A stretch of 64,000 nucleotides of DNA, taken from Golubevia sp. BC0850. Taxonomy: Eukaryota; Basidiomycota; Exobasidiomycetes; Golubeviales; Golubeviaceae. A program made the position numbers and the translations under genes. Positions within the stretch are counted from its first letter, which is position 1, and the number at the start of each line of letters is the position of its first letter. The notes beneath the pieces were generated by a model that made no database searches, had not been told where the DNA came from, and saw only the letters and a program-made list of their open reading frames with translations. Below are positions 12,385 to 23,061 of the stretch, piece by piece. The DNA is taken from contig JAAVVG010000032.1 of assembly GCA_012976225.1 (NCBI GenBank), positions 62,001 through 126,000 on the forward strand. The letters run 5' to 3'.

Positions 12385-15300
12385 ATGAAGGATCAGAACC
12401 AGCTCAGGTTCCTCAAGGTGAGTAGAGCAGTAGATTTTTGAAGAGTGCTGCTCGATTCTTCCTCGTCTTCTATCTCTTACTCTCTTCCCTTCCTCTCCCC
12501 TTGTCTCTCTATCTTATCCCTCTATTCATAACTTCTATCTTCGTAGCTGAAGCCAGTCTGCGTTGCACTTCTAGGTCTCACTTCAAAGCCGACTTCACCT
12601 CTTCTTGCTACTTCCCTCGAAAAGCTTCTATCAGTCTTACGATCGCTTCATACCGAATCGATCCCATCTTCAACTTCAGTAAAAGGAAAAGAAAGACAGA
12701 AATCAGAAGAAGAAATTGGATTATCACCCTCCTTAATTCACTACGTCTTCTTTCCTTTATCTCAACTTTTAAGATCTTCTCCCTCAACCCAACCTTACTC
12801 AAACGGAATCGGTTTACCAGATAGAGTCCTCGAGCTCATCTTCGAATGTCTAAGTCATTTAGCCAAAGACTGGTGGAGAGTATGGATAGAAGAAGAGGAT
12901 CAGATATCTCATTCAAATCCTTCCACAAATTCCAATGGACCTCCTGCCTCATCTTCGTCTTCAAGTCGGAATGGTCCCTTCAATAAGAATTCTATACAAT
13001 CTGAGTCTGAGTCTACTCCCTTCTCAACCAGATACATTCCTTCGAAACCTCTTCCAGATCCGAACCTTCAAGGAGCAAAACGACCTGAACTAGTAGATTT
13101 GAAGAAAAGATATCAAGTTTGGGAACAGTTGTTGATCTTAGGAAGTATTAGTCTAGGTGGAAGTCCAAACAATCCAAATCCAGATACTAAAGAAAATAAA
13201 CAGAAGAAGGCAAAGGAGAAGAGCGACGAAACGAGACTTTCGATCTTGAAGTTTCTGAATGAACTACTGAGACCTCGATTTCAGGAAGCTAGTCTGAAGT
13301 TTGCTGATCTAGAGGGATCAACTTCTCGAGGAGTAACGACGGAGAAGAAACAGGAAGAACTAAGTAAGGATTGGGAGTGGGATGGGGTTTCTGAATTGCC
13401 TTCTCTGGATGAATTCGATTCTCAGCAAGAAGTCAAGCCTTCTCTCTCGGACAAAAACGATGAGAAACTCAAATCTCAACCAAACAGCAACGCACCAGAA
13501 CCAACACGACAACTTCAACTCTACCCTTCTTCAAACCACCTTCTATTCTCTAGATCTCCGACTCCAAGAGGTGCATTATCGCATCTCCTCACTACGTGCC
13601 TCAATCTATCCTGTGGAATCTCGAAATCTCAACTCAAAGCTGGAGTAATTTTTCAGTCTCAAGTCGATGGAGAAGGAATGCAGGAACTGAGAGAACTAGC
13701 ATTGGTTCTTTCAGGTAGGGTTCTAAGAACGTGGATCGGGGGTGTCAGAGAAGTCGAGGTCGATGCTAGTTGGGATTGGAGCTTGGATTTCAAATTAAAC
13801 GAGAACCAATCCATTCAAGAATCATCTCTTCATGCCCTTGTGACATCGAATAACCTGGGAGCTTCTCATCTCTCCACTTCAACAACAACGGAAGCCTCAA
13901 GTTTGAGAGTTTTCTTTCCAGGTTTCATCTCTTCTATGACTCGATTGCTTTCAACTCTGCCTTCAGGATCTGGAGCTGGAGTTGGTCATGAATCAAACTT
14001 TTCAAATCCTCAAAACTCAAAGAACTTCAAACCTGCTACAGCAAAAATGTGCTCAATCGCTTTAGACCAAATGAGAGAACTGATTCATAGATGTCTGGGA
14101 GATGAGCTTACTAAGGAAGAGAGGGTCAAGATCCAAAATGAGTTGCATTTGGGGATTCAGATTAATTCAGTTCAAAGCAAGATTTCTTCTCTGGAAGATT
14201 TCGCTGGAATTAAGCTTTCAGATGAAGAGGGCGACGAGGCTTCAACTTCCAATCCAGCTCAGTCAACGCCAACTTCGGATTCATCTTCACAGATGCATAA
14301 AAAGGAGAAAGGCGTTCCAGTCGTCAACTCATTCCTGCAGTCTTCTTTCCCTCCTCTACATTCCTCTTTGGTTTCTCTATCTCCTCTGATCAGCCACTCT
14401 TCTCCTCGAGTTCAATCAGCAATGCTTCTTTTAGCTTTTGAACTTCTATCGAAATGTGAAGATACTCTGCGGATAGGGGATGTAGTCAGAAGTCGAAGTA
14501 GAGCGTCAAACAGAGGTCCCGGAGCTTCTCGAAACGAAGGAGAAGGAGAAGAAGTGGCTGAACAGCACTTCTCAGTAGAAGCGGAGGTTGAGGAATTGGG
14601 AAGGGAGAAGAGCAGTATCAACTTGCTTTTGGGATGGATGTTGGATTTAAGTTCTAGTTCCAACAGCTTTTCAGACAATCTTTCAGAACTCGGCAAGTTT
14701 TGCTCGAGGCATCTATTGGTCTCCTCTCCGAACTACAAATCCAAGCAGAGTCTACTTCTTCAAGTTTTAGGCTTAGCCCAATCGTCGCTCACAAGGCTTC
14801 CAAAAGCTATCAAGAGTAGAAAAGGAGATGCGGTTATCAGAGAAGCCGGACGAATTAAAGCGATGTTATATCTCATTGGTGGAGATTCAGATCCAAGGCA
14901 CTCTGTTTCTGCTGAATTAGAGGAAGCGAGAGAGCAGTTGGCAGCTTTGCTAGGTCCTAAAGGAACAGTTCAAGACTGGGATTCTTCTCTATTGGATTGT
15001 CTATCCCTTTCTCTTAGTCCGATGGCTCGGTCTAACACTACCACTGGGGACACAGAAGAAAGCAAAGATCAGACTGGAGATGGCTGGTCACGGTCTTTCG
15101 AGAATCTAGAAGAAGATCCGAAGAGTGGCAGAGAGGTGAGAGGAATGTTTCAAGAGATTGGAAAGGCGATTGGGAATCTACTCCTCCAGAAGGTTAAGAA
15201 ATCTGAGTCGCAGAAAGAAGAAAAGAATACGAAAAAGAAAGCTAAAAAGGAAGAGGAGGAGGATTTAGAGAAACTTCTGCATTCGGTTTATCATTTCTTG

Positions 15301-17664
15301 GCCATCTCTTCTTCGTATCGTAGCGTTCGACTCAAGAACGACGCCTCCAATTCCAAGCTGTCACTGACGGCAGCTTTATTCGCTGATGAGATTATCAAAG
15401 GAATTGCTTTTATTCTTGCAGATGAGAGACTCAATCTTATGCCTGGTAGAGAGGGCAAAAGACTCAGGAAGATTTCTCAGAAGCTTGGGAAGGAAATTCA
15501 AGATTGGGTCTCAAGGATTTGGGAAGAAGATGGTGCCGAAGGAGTCGAGAACGATGACCGAAGGGAGGGCAACAATTCTGCTTCTGGGGCAGGAGATCAA
15601 TTGACGAAGAGGGTCCAAGATCAAGTGGCCAACGACACTCAGATCCAACATCTCAGGGGAATGGATGCTTTCCCGAACCAAGGCAGCAATCAAACCAACG
15701 TGGAAGAAAGTTCTTTGAGACTAGGTGGAGCTATAGATCTGTCTTTCGTCAAACATGCCAAGATGTCTTCAAGCTTTGAAACTAAACCCCTAAGCATCAC
15801 TCCGATTCGTACCCATCTTTCATCTCTCAATCTTTCTACTTTACTTCAACTATCGATTTTGGCCTCTTCCTCCAAATTACTGGGCCTCAAGTTCCGACCT
15901 TTTCTTCAAAGCCTTCTGTATCCTCTAGTAGCTTCTCTAGCAGCAAACTCATCCAACTCTCTAATTCCAGATGCTACTTTCAGAATCCTTAGCACGATTG
16001 CAAATGAGAGTGGATACGGAGACTTAAGGAATATGATCATGTCAAATAGTGATTGGATCCTAGGAGAAAGTAGTTGGAGACTTGTCAACGGATTGGGTCA
16101 GGCTCTCGAAAGCAGTCTACGGATCGCTGCCTACTCTTCTGGTTCGAACATCTCTAACGACATTCAGCCCAGAGTCTCTCAAGTTTCAGTCACATCTCTT
16201 CGAAGTAGCAAGCAACAGCAAGATTTCCTTCCTCTGGTTTCAGCTTTGACAGCTCCTCTAGTCTTGGTCCAGACACTAAGACTCCTTGGGTCAGAAGCTT
16301 TGCCTCTTGTCGAAGATGCTGTCGACGAAGTTCTAGATGCTTTGGACCGTTTTCATGGAGAGGAAGCTATCTGTGCAGGTCTGTGGAACGTTCTCGATGG
16401 TATGGTGGATTGCATGTTAGAAGACAAGCAAAAGGAAGGACTAATCGACCAAGGCGGCAATGAGAATCCTTCTGAAGCAAATCCAACGAAGGCAAAGTTG
16501 AAAACCAAAACTCCTCTAGAGCATCTGGAAAGATGGTTCAAATCAAGATCAGGAGTTCAGAAAGGACAAGGAAAAGGAAAGGCTGTCGACGGAGCCGACA
16601 GTGAGCTACCTCCAGCCTTCGATCTTCCTCCTAATTCAGATGAAGATGACGATGGGAACAGAGGAGACACTCCAGCCCCTCCTGCAACCAGGTCTCAAGA
16701 AGTCTTGATCTCGATCATCTCCAAATCAATTCCGTTCCTTTCGCATGCTTCTCCCTTCATGCGAACCAAAGTTTTACGGCTGATCTCAAATGGGGTTGAA
16801 ATCTTCTCCACCTATCCCAACTTCAACTCCAACACTACACTCAGTCCGAGTGTTCAGAGATCAGAGGATCTCTTGCCAATCTTGAATCGTGCGTGGCCTC
16901 TGATTCTCAGTAGGTTGGGTATCAACTCTTCGATTCAATTCTCGGATCTCAAACCTGCTTTAAGCGAAAGGGAAAGACAGAAGGAGAAACGCAAGCTGCA
17001 ATCTCAAAGCTCTGAGATGGAGCCAGTAGTCTGGCTGGAGTCAATCAAGCTTCTCAACACGATTTCAAAGTACGTCAACGAGTTCTTGGGGAAGAAAATA
17101 GCCCAAGAGGCTCTGCCTCGAATGACTCTCATCTTGGACAGAATCGGGGAAAATCTTCTACTTCAAAGGAAAGCAAGTCTCAATTCAAAGCTCATCAATC
17201 AAACAAGTCCAACATTTTCAACTTCAACTGCTTCTCCTTCTTCCTTAAACTTCTACCGGATTCCGTCTAATTCGCTTCAATCTGAGATCTTCATCTCCAT
17301 CTTCAAATGCATTTCTTCAAATTTAACCTCTCAAGGTCCTTTGTTCTCAGAAGAAACTGCTTTTCAAATCTTGACCAATCCTTCGTTTTTGGTGGCTTTG
17401 GACGTTAGGCAAGATCCAAAGGTCAGAGCTGAGGCTTTGGAATTATTCAGGAATTTAGGGAAATTGAATCCTGATGCTGTTTGGTTGGCTCTTCATTGCA
17501 TTGGGAGTAAGGAAAGGGGACAGGTTGGGATAGCCGCAAGTGGGTGGTCGAAAATCAGCTGGTTGAAAGGTAGAATGGGAGGGGATGGGTTGGTCCTGGA
17601 GAAGAGCGAAGGTGGGGAGAGAAATGAGATCAGGGGTATTTTGAATGGATTGTACTCTGGGTGA
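12385..17664 (+). CDS. TTI1: TTI1, TEL2-interacting protein 1 (TTT complex)
   Basis: Exon 1 is 12385-12417 and exon 2 is 12547-17664, giving 1716 aa. Tti1 works with Tel2 and Tti2 to mature PIK-related kinases such as TOR and ATM/ATR types. The spliced start reads FLKLKPVCVALLGL, the typical TTI1 opening, and IHYVFFPLSQLL and VLELIFECLSHLAKDWW follow near residues 80-120. The rest is helical-repeat (HEAT-like) sequence broken by charged and Ser-rich loops. Near the end PFMRTKVLRLISNGVEIF, RAWPLILSRLG and VWLESIKLLNTISKYVNEFLG are characteristic, with NPDAVWLALHCI at the C-terminus. It is one of the longest uninterrupted coding exons here (5.1 kb). Identity rests on pattern, since the family diverges fast. 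Confidence 0.85.
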
Positions 17665-17724
17665 AAGTTACATTATCTTGTCAAATTACTGTCTGGTCAG
17701 TGTTGTTTCTTTCGGATATGCCAT

Positions 17725-17915
17725 ACTGCTGGTGGTTTAGCTCCTGAGAACGTAGGAGAAGCTATCAAAGCTTTGGCTCCTCCTTCAAGTTTAATTGGAT
17801 CGCTCCGGCTCTATTGGCTGTGGATACTTCTTCGGGCGTGGAAAATGAGAAGGCGGATAAGGATGACGAGAATATCAGAGAGTTTTTGAGAAGCGGCAAG
17901 ACCACTTTCGATTGA
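17725..17915 (+). pseudogene. Relic of TRP1-type phosphoribosylanthranilate isomerase C-terminus
   Basis: Right after TTI1, one frame reads AGGLAPENVGEAIKALAPP. A second frame, shifted by one, reads LAVDTSSGVENEKADKDDEN then IREFLRSGKTTFD and a stop at 17913-17915. Together these are the last two phosphate-binding segments of PRAI (consensus LAGGL.PENVGEA... W.VDVSSGVE...KD..KI..F), the N-(5'-phosphoribosyl)anthranilate isomerase of tryptophan synthesis. The rest of the barrel is absent upstream, where TTI1 ends 61 bp away. It is therefore a truncated, frameshifted remnant of a host gene, alone or from a fused TRP gene. No whole copy lies in the window. Confidence 0.7.
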
Positions 17916-18060
17916 ATGAACCTTTTAGATCTTCTTGTAAAATGATTTCAGTCGACACCTCCAAACCTTTACTTGAAACAGTACCAGTCTCCTGCTTTAC
18001 CTTCTTCGCTTACTTCCATTCCTTTTTTTTATTCCGCTATTTTCGATCTCGTCAACCCAT

Positions 18061-18890
18061 TTATTCACTACGAGCAAAACCGTAATCGAAAGCTCCTTTC
18101 ATACCGAGACGAAGCAGGCGTGGAAAGTTTGTAGAAGCGACAGCGTCAGCGTAGACCGTTTCAGTGAGAGAGCGGGAGAGAACTACCGAATAAGTGTTTT
18201 ATTCTTGAAAGGGATAGAAGTAGGATGCAAAAAGAGGGTGGGAGTACATTCAACAGAGAGCTGGATCTTTCCGTGGGACATCGATTTCACTTTTTCTGCT
18301 GCAGAACTTCAAAACCTAGTTGTGGGAAGTGGGTTTGGCTTGGAATTATTGATAGCCTTGCCAGAGAAACTGAAGATTAACGTAGCTGTGGGATAACGGG
18401 GACTTGGTGTCGTCTTACGAGTCGTAGCTGGAAGTGCAGCCCGAGCAGATGAGATGGAGGAATGAAGAGCCATCACTTGAGTGGTCGGATGAGTTTGAGT
18501 AGTTCGAGCTAAATAGAAGTAGGTAGATTGGATAGTGGATTTGAATGCTGGATACCGGCTGTAGGAATCGAGCGAAGGGAGGTCGATGCTTGAGGGGGAA
18601 AACCAGTCTGGATGGCTAGAGGAGGTGCATTTGGAGTTGAAAACGGCTGAGTGAGGATCTTTGAGCTCTCGGAAGCTGGGCTTGGAGACAGAAAAGGGTT
18701 GATTCCGTTTGCGATCCCATTGGCGTTCAAGCTGTCGACTGATGATTTGGGAGTTGGGTTGTACTCGCAAGCCTCGACTTCGTTTCCGTGGGTAACCATT
18801 CCTTCTGTTCCATTTGAGATTTGGCGTTTGCATCCTTTGACGTTTGAGGCTCCTGTTTGTTGTTGTTGTTGTTGTTGTTGTATTCCTGAG
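18061..18890 (-). CDS. Unrecognised minus-strand gene or pseudogene, poly-Q bearing
   Basis: Coding signal is clear but no single model closes. Going 5' to 3' on the minus strand, a frame with eight Gln codons (the 18857-18880 trinucleotide run) leads into KGCKRQISNGTEGMVTHGN and a Ser/Pro-rich stretch. Then a different frame carries LPSLDSYSRYPAFKSTIQ, TYFYLARTTQTHPTTQV and SFSGKAINN. A final exon, ending at 18061, reads LTETVYADAVASTNFPRLL then LGMKGAFDYGFARSE and stop. The switch near 18610 has no good GT-AG pair, so either an indel has broken the gene or a non-standard splice is used. I do not recognise the family; a regulator or lipid-droplet-like protein are guesses only. It converges on TTI1 and the TRP1 relic. 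Confidence 0.4.
18857..18880. repeat. TGT/ACA trinucleotide run (poly-Gln codons on minus strand)
   Basis: Eight perfect copies of TGT on the plus strand. On the minus strand, in the frame that leads into the neighbouring coding signal, they read as glutamine. Confidence 0.85.
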
Positions 18891-19484
18891 GAAAAGCCGT
18901 TGGTCTTTTACCGTCCAGACAGTCCCAAGCGCTGGCTCTCGAGCTGCCTCCGCATTCATCTCTGCCAACTCCTCAGCGCTAGCACCTTCGCGCTAAATCG
19001 CAAGCGCCTCGTTTTCTATGGCTCGGACAGGTAACCTACGTCTGCTGCGAGATGCTTCGTGATTCTTAGAGAATTCGATATCCTGCTTTCGCGTCGTTTT
19101 GGTCGTCCTGACGAAGGGGCCCACCGAGGGAGTCCTTGGGGCTGCGGGTTACGTTCTTCAGCTCGGCTTTGCATTTCCCAGTATTCCAAAAATTCCAGTA
19201 GCTGCTCGGGACGTGTCTGAAAATTTCCCAAGGACTCCTCTGGAGAACCATATTCCATGGGCACAACTGAGTCGAGGAGTGCAAACAACCTCCCGATTGC
19301 ATGCCGCTCGAAAGAGAGGATCATCTTAAAGGAGGTGATCATGCCCGTTGACAGCTCTCTCGGGGGAAAGGCTAAGACTATTTCTGAAGTCTTTGCGTTC
19401 TTTGGGGGAAAAAAGCAAGCGTCTTGTCAGACCCAAACCTCTCACTTTACGACGTTGTTGAGGACAGAGATTTCTCACCTTTTC

Positions 19485-20104
19485 TCAGGCAATGATTCTC
19501 GAGAAATATCGTCCTTTGAGGAGGTTCAGTCTCCCGTTCAACAGACGTAGATTGTCTGGTCCGTTGATGATGTCCCTGAGCTTCTGAACATTTCCACTCT
19601 TGCGCAATCGGTCACAGAAAATTGGCCTTTGGATTGGATGCTGTACTTGAATAACGTGTCGAATGTATTGAGCCTCTAGCACACTGGAGAGATGGAAGAC
19701 ATATAGAGCTTCAGAATGTGCTGTGCAGGGTAGTTTGTGTGGTGGATCTGAAAGATCCATCGAGTGTGCAATGCACAGAACTGGAACTGATGTACAATCA
19801 TGACTCACTACTCACTGATCACAGTGAATCTGAGAAGCCGGGCCTAGTTTGAGGGCTGTTCCCATCGATCCCGAGTCTATCGCCACCAAATTCCCACCTG
19901 GAAAAGAAGCCACACCTGGTAGTGCAGGACCGTTGGGTTTTGCGAGACAAGTATCTCGATAATTGACGACTTGATGGAGATATCATAGATTGCCGGTGTT
20001 CTGTAGGTTTCTCTCTTCTGCAGGGGAGCCGCGGAGCTTGAGGATAGAAGGCAGAATAGAAGAATGAAGGGAAGTAGAAAGCTGATAGATCGACCTGCAA
20101 TCAT
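19485..20104 (-). CDS. Secreted-like Cys protein, duplicated-locus copy A
   Basis: The ATG at 20104 opens a clear signal peptide (MIAGRSISFLLPFILLFCLL then SSSSAAPLQKR, ending in a KR dibasic site). A second frame gives VVNYRDTCLAKPNGPALPG and, at the exon end, QIHCD. The donor at 19815 (GTGAGT) joins to 19683, where VLEAQYIRHVI, FCDRLRKSGNVQKLRDIING and LLKGRYFSRIIA then stop at 19485. Copy B (50895-51737) has matching IHCDH-VLEVQYIKRLI and MLKGRYTRRMM blocks, which is what supports these exons. The signal-peptide frame and the YRDTC frame do not join without an indel or an unseen intron, so the gene may be broken. Three cysteines are shared with copy B. No known family was recognised. It lies head-to-head with the F-box-like gene at 20596. 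Confidence 0.5.
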
Positions 20105-20269
20105 TTCGAGCGGAGATATGATGAAACGAGAAGTGGAAAATTGAGCTCAAAAGTAGAAAAAGCGTAGAAAGTGTGTCCTTGACCAGCAAGAGCGAAAGAA
20201 GAAGAAGGAAGGGGTGGGGTGGGGGGGGGGGATGAGATCACAGCGCCGAGTCCCTCTTATAGTTTTCAA

Positions 20270-22198
20270 GTCGAGAGACTCAAAAAAGATTGTTGCCCCC
20301 AAATCTGACTTGAAACGAGGTCCACCTTGCGTCCTGCTCGAAATGGCGTAAAGGAAAAAGGGATGAGATACTCACTGATGGACGCCCCGATGGGATGGGC
20401 GTCAATCCACTTTCTGGAGGTTCAATTCTATGTTTTCGTACCTCTTATAAAGCTTTGATATTGGGAGATTTGTATAAGTCGCCATCGTTCAGAGAAGAAG
20501 ACCAATCTGGACCGCGTGGCCGGCTTTGGCGTTAGATTTCTACTGAGTCTCGAACTTTGATCATTTCTCTTCCTTCCTCTCCTCATCCCATCAAGATGCC
20601 TTTGTCAATCCTCTCAGGAAAGTTACTTCCGGGCGACCTATCAAGGTGAGTAGAAGAGAGACATGCTGGTTTGATGGGTTATTGTTCTTATTCGCCCCCA
20701 TTTTGTCCAATTGCAGTGAGATCATGAATTACATCTGGACAGGAAACGAGGGACGTCTAGCCTACAAGCAGGTCTTCTGTCTTAGCGGCTCCAAACTCTG
20801 CACTGAAGAAACATATCGAAAAAGAAAAGACGTGATAGTGTGGGACTGCCTCCTCTCTCTTTCTCGGACCTGTTCGACTCTTCGCAAGCTCTGCCTACCT
20901 CGAATGTACGGAACGCTCACGCTAGGAAACTGCAATATGATAGGTCAGATCTGGAAGTCTCTACAAGCAAATTCTTCTCTCGGAGCCTATACTCACACCT
21001 GCTAAGTGGAATATCGTCCGTTTCTCTGGCCAAACCCTATCATCCCATCAGAGGCAATTGGCAGGCTGTTCATCGCCCGTGATATGGCTGCCACGATCGA
21101 GGAGCTGAATGTTTTGAAACCAGGAAGGATCCAGTTTGATGAGTAATGTCATCTCAGAAGCTATTCGTCAACTGGTCCGGACGGAAAAGGGTTCGATGCC
21201 AACATCACATCTCCCCAACAGTTCAAGCTAGCCCTCGAAGAGATCTTCGGCTCCTTGACGAAGCTCGGGGAACTTCAATGGCATAGCGATCTCGTTGCTT
21301 TCTACTCCTCAATGATTCATCGGCTGGAAGCCTTGACTACGCTGGATACTCTTTACGTCGCATTCTCTGCCTGCGAAGAGGATTATTTGATCCCACCAGA
21401 GTCTCTCCCTTCCGAAGGACAACCACCACCAAGTGAGTTTCACAAGCACGTCAAATTAATCCTGTTTCGCTGACGTGCTCACTGCCTTTCTTCAGCGCCC
21501 GTTTGGAAGCTCTCCAAAAACCTCTCGTGTCTAGGAGTCGCCAATTTAGGAGAGGGTCTCCGAGATGTCATCGGTCTCGACAGGGAGCCAGGTACTGGGC
21601 TGACGGGCGAGAGAGGTCCACTTTTTGATCATCAATGTAGTGCGTTCACCAGGTTCGTCAATTCTGCGGAGAAGATCACCTCAATCGATCTCGGCGGAAT
21701 GGGATGGGTGGGAGAAGAATGGGAGCGACCGGACGTTCTCGCCTTGATTCTTCCTACTCTCGCTTGCATTCCAGTGAAAGTGAGAGAATTCGGTCTACCA
21801 GGTTGGAGAGAATGCACTATGGCCCTTCATTCAGCCATCAAGGAGCTGGCGGAACGTCATCACGTTCTGAGTGGAGAGGTCATCCTAGCCTTTGGAAAAG
21901 AATGCACAGAGACGCAAGATCATCCTCTAGCTCAAATGGCAGGTCTACTTCAAGGTGGAATAGGAGGTTTGTCAGCAAGGCGAGATAAAACGCTGGTGGC
22001 AAGCTTGAGGGTGAGTGGATCTCTCGTCGGTGAGTTTCCTATACAACTTCTCTCAGGCTCTGCTTAATCCAAGTTTTTTCATTTTTTTTCCTATAGGTCT
22101 GTCTCTCTGATGGTTGGAAAAAGTCTGATGAGGCTCGGGAGCAACGGGATTCTGTTGAAGGATTCAGATTCCACTTCTCTCGAAAAATTCCTGGCTGA
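20270..22198 (+). repeat. Duplicated segment, plus-strand half of copy A
   Basis: The upstream block (about 20310-20590) and the F-box-like gene match the segment at about 51920-53660. Shared landmarks in order are GAAACGAGGTCCACCTT, AAAGGGATGAGATACTCA, ATGGGCGTCAA, AAGCTTTGAT and CTGGACCGCGTG, then a 50-nt first exon of equal length in both. The minus-strand partners (19485-20104 and 50895-51737) are also related, so the whole unit was duplicated; the copies are about 31 kb apart in the same orientation. Confidence 0.75.
20596..22198 (+). pseudogene. F-box-like protein, duplicated-locus copy A, two in-frame stops
   Basis: Exons 20596-20645, 20717-21432, 21496-22010 and 22097-22198 add up to 461 codons in one frame, with stop codons inside exon 2 at 21003-21005 and 21144-21146. 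The start MPLSILSGKLLPGDLSSEI looks like a divergent F-box (LP.dL..EI...W), followed by LSLSRTCSTLRKLCLPRMYG. The later part has leucine-rich spacing (SLTKLGELQWHS, HRLEALTTLDTLYVAFSACE). F-box proteins are substrate adaptors of SCF ubiquitin ligases, but the match is by pattern only. Exon lengths and splice phases agree with copy B except for the last exon, which copy B lacks. Because the frame is otherwise whole, decay is recent, or the stops are spliced out or read through. Confidence 0.55.
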
Positions 22199-23061
22199 AT
22201 TGTCAAACTGAGCTTTCTTCCCCTTTCCTACCTCCGATCACTTGAGAGAAGATTCCACGTTGTTCCAGTCAGATTTGAGCCTCCTTTCTTGAAATGAATA
22301 CTTTCGATCCCGTTCGACGTCACGCCTTGATAGGAAAGATAGCCAGCGAAAGCATCAACTTGTTTCTGGTCACCTTCATTCCGCTTCTTACTTTGGTTGC
22401 CAAACCGAATTCCTTTAGTTCTTATCAATCCTTCTTTTTAAGAGGTCTCCAAAAGTCCATTTCAGTAACCCAAGGTTCATTTCCAAGAGCATTGCACATG
22501 AAATCAGCTTCTCCAGCGTGAAACAGAAATCTCAACACATCTTCGATGAGATCTGGAAGTAACAGAGAAGTACCATGCATGGATTTTCTCTCCATTAGGA
22601 AGGCCTGATTTCTCAGTGTGATGGGAAGGAGGGGAGGAGAGACGCTTTTTAGGTCAGGACTGCCTTCTTGTCGATATCATAAATTCCAGTCGAGAGAACT
22701 TTCATATATTAAGAAGATGACAGAAGATCAAAAAGTGAGAAACAGAAACGAGAAAGAGAAGAAAAAGGAAAGAAAGGTAAAGAAAACCATGTTGGTCGAA
22801 GAAGAGGGAGAAGGGGGGGGGGTTCCTTTTTTCGTGGTCGTGACGTGATAGAGAAAAGATGGTCGTAGACAAACCGAAGAAGAGTTCTGGAAAAGGGCAA
22901 CTGAATGAAGAAAAGAGTAAAAGTGAAGGTTTGAGAAGAGTGAAGGGAAGAAAACCGGATTGTTAAATAGAAAGTTGAAAAGTGAACCCTAAGGTGTGAA
23001 AAAGAGAAAAAGAGAAGATTTCCTTTTTTTTTTCTCAAGATCCAAAAATGTGATAATCTTT
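22199..23061. other. Intergenic region
   Basis: 860 bp between the copy A F-box-like gene and the end of CDC10. Purine-rich on the plus strand from 22700 to 23040, with G- and T-runs (near 22813 and 23025). No gene supported. Confidence 0.4.

Noticed and set aside
19016-19342. 108-codon minus-strand frame between the poly-Q gene and copy A
   Set aside because: No motif, no match to copy B, and alternative frames are open too.
20200-20240. G-runs (also near 22813, 42565 and 2115) as regulatory elements
   Set aside because: Simple homopolymer tracts with no consistent position relative to genes.
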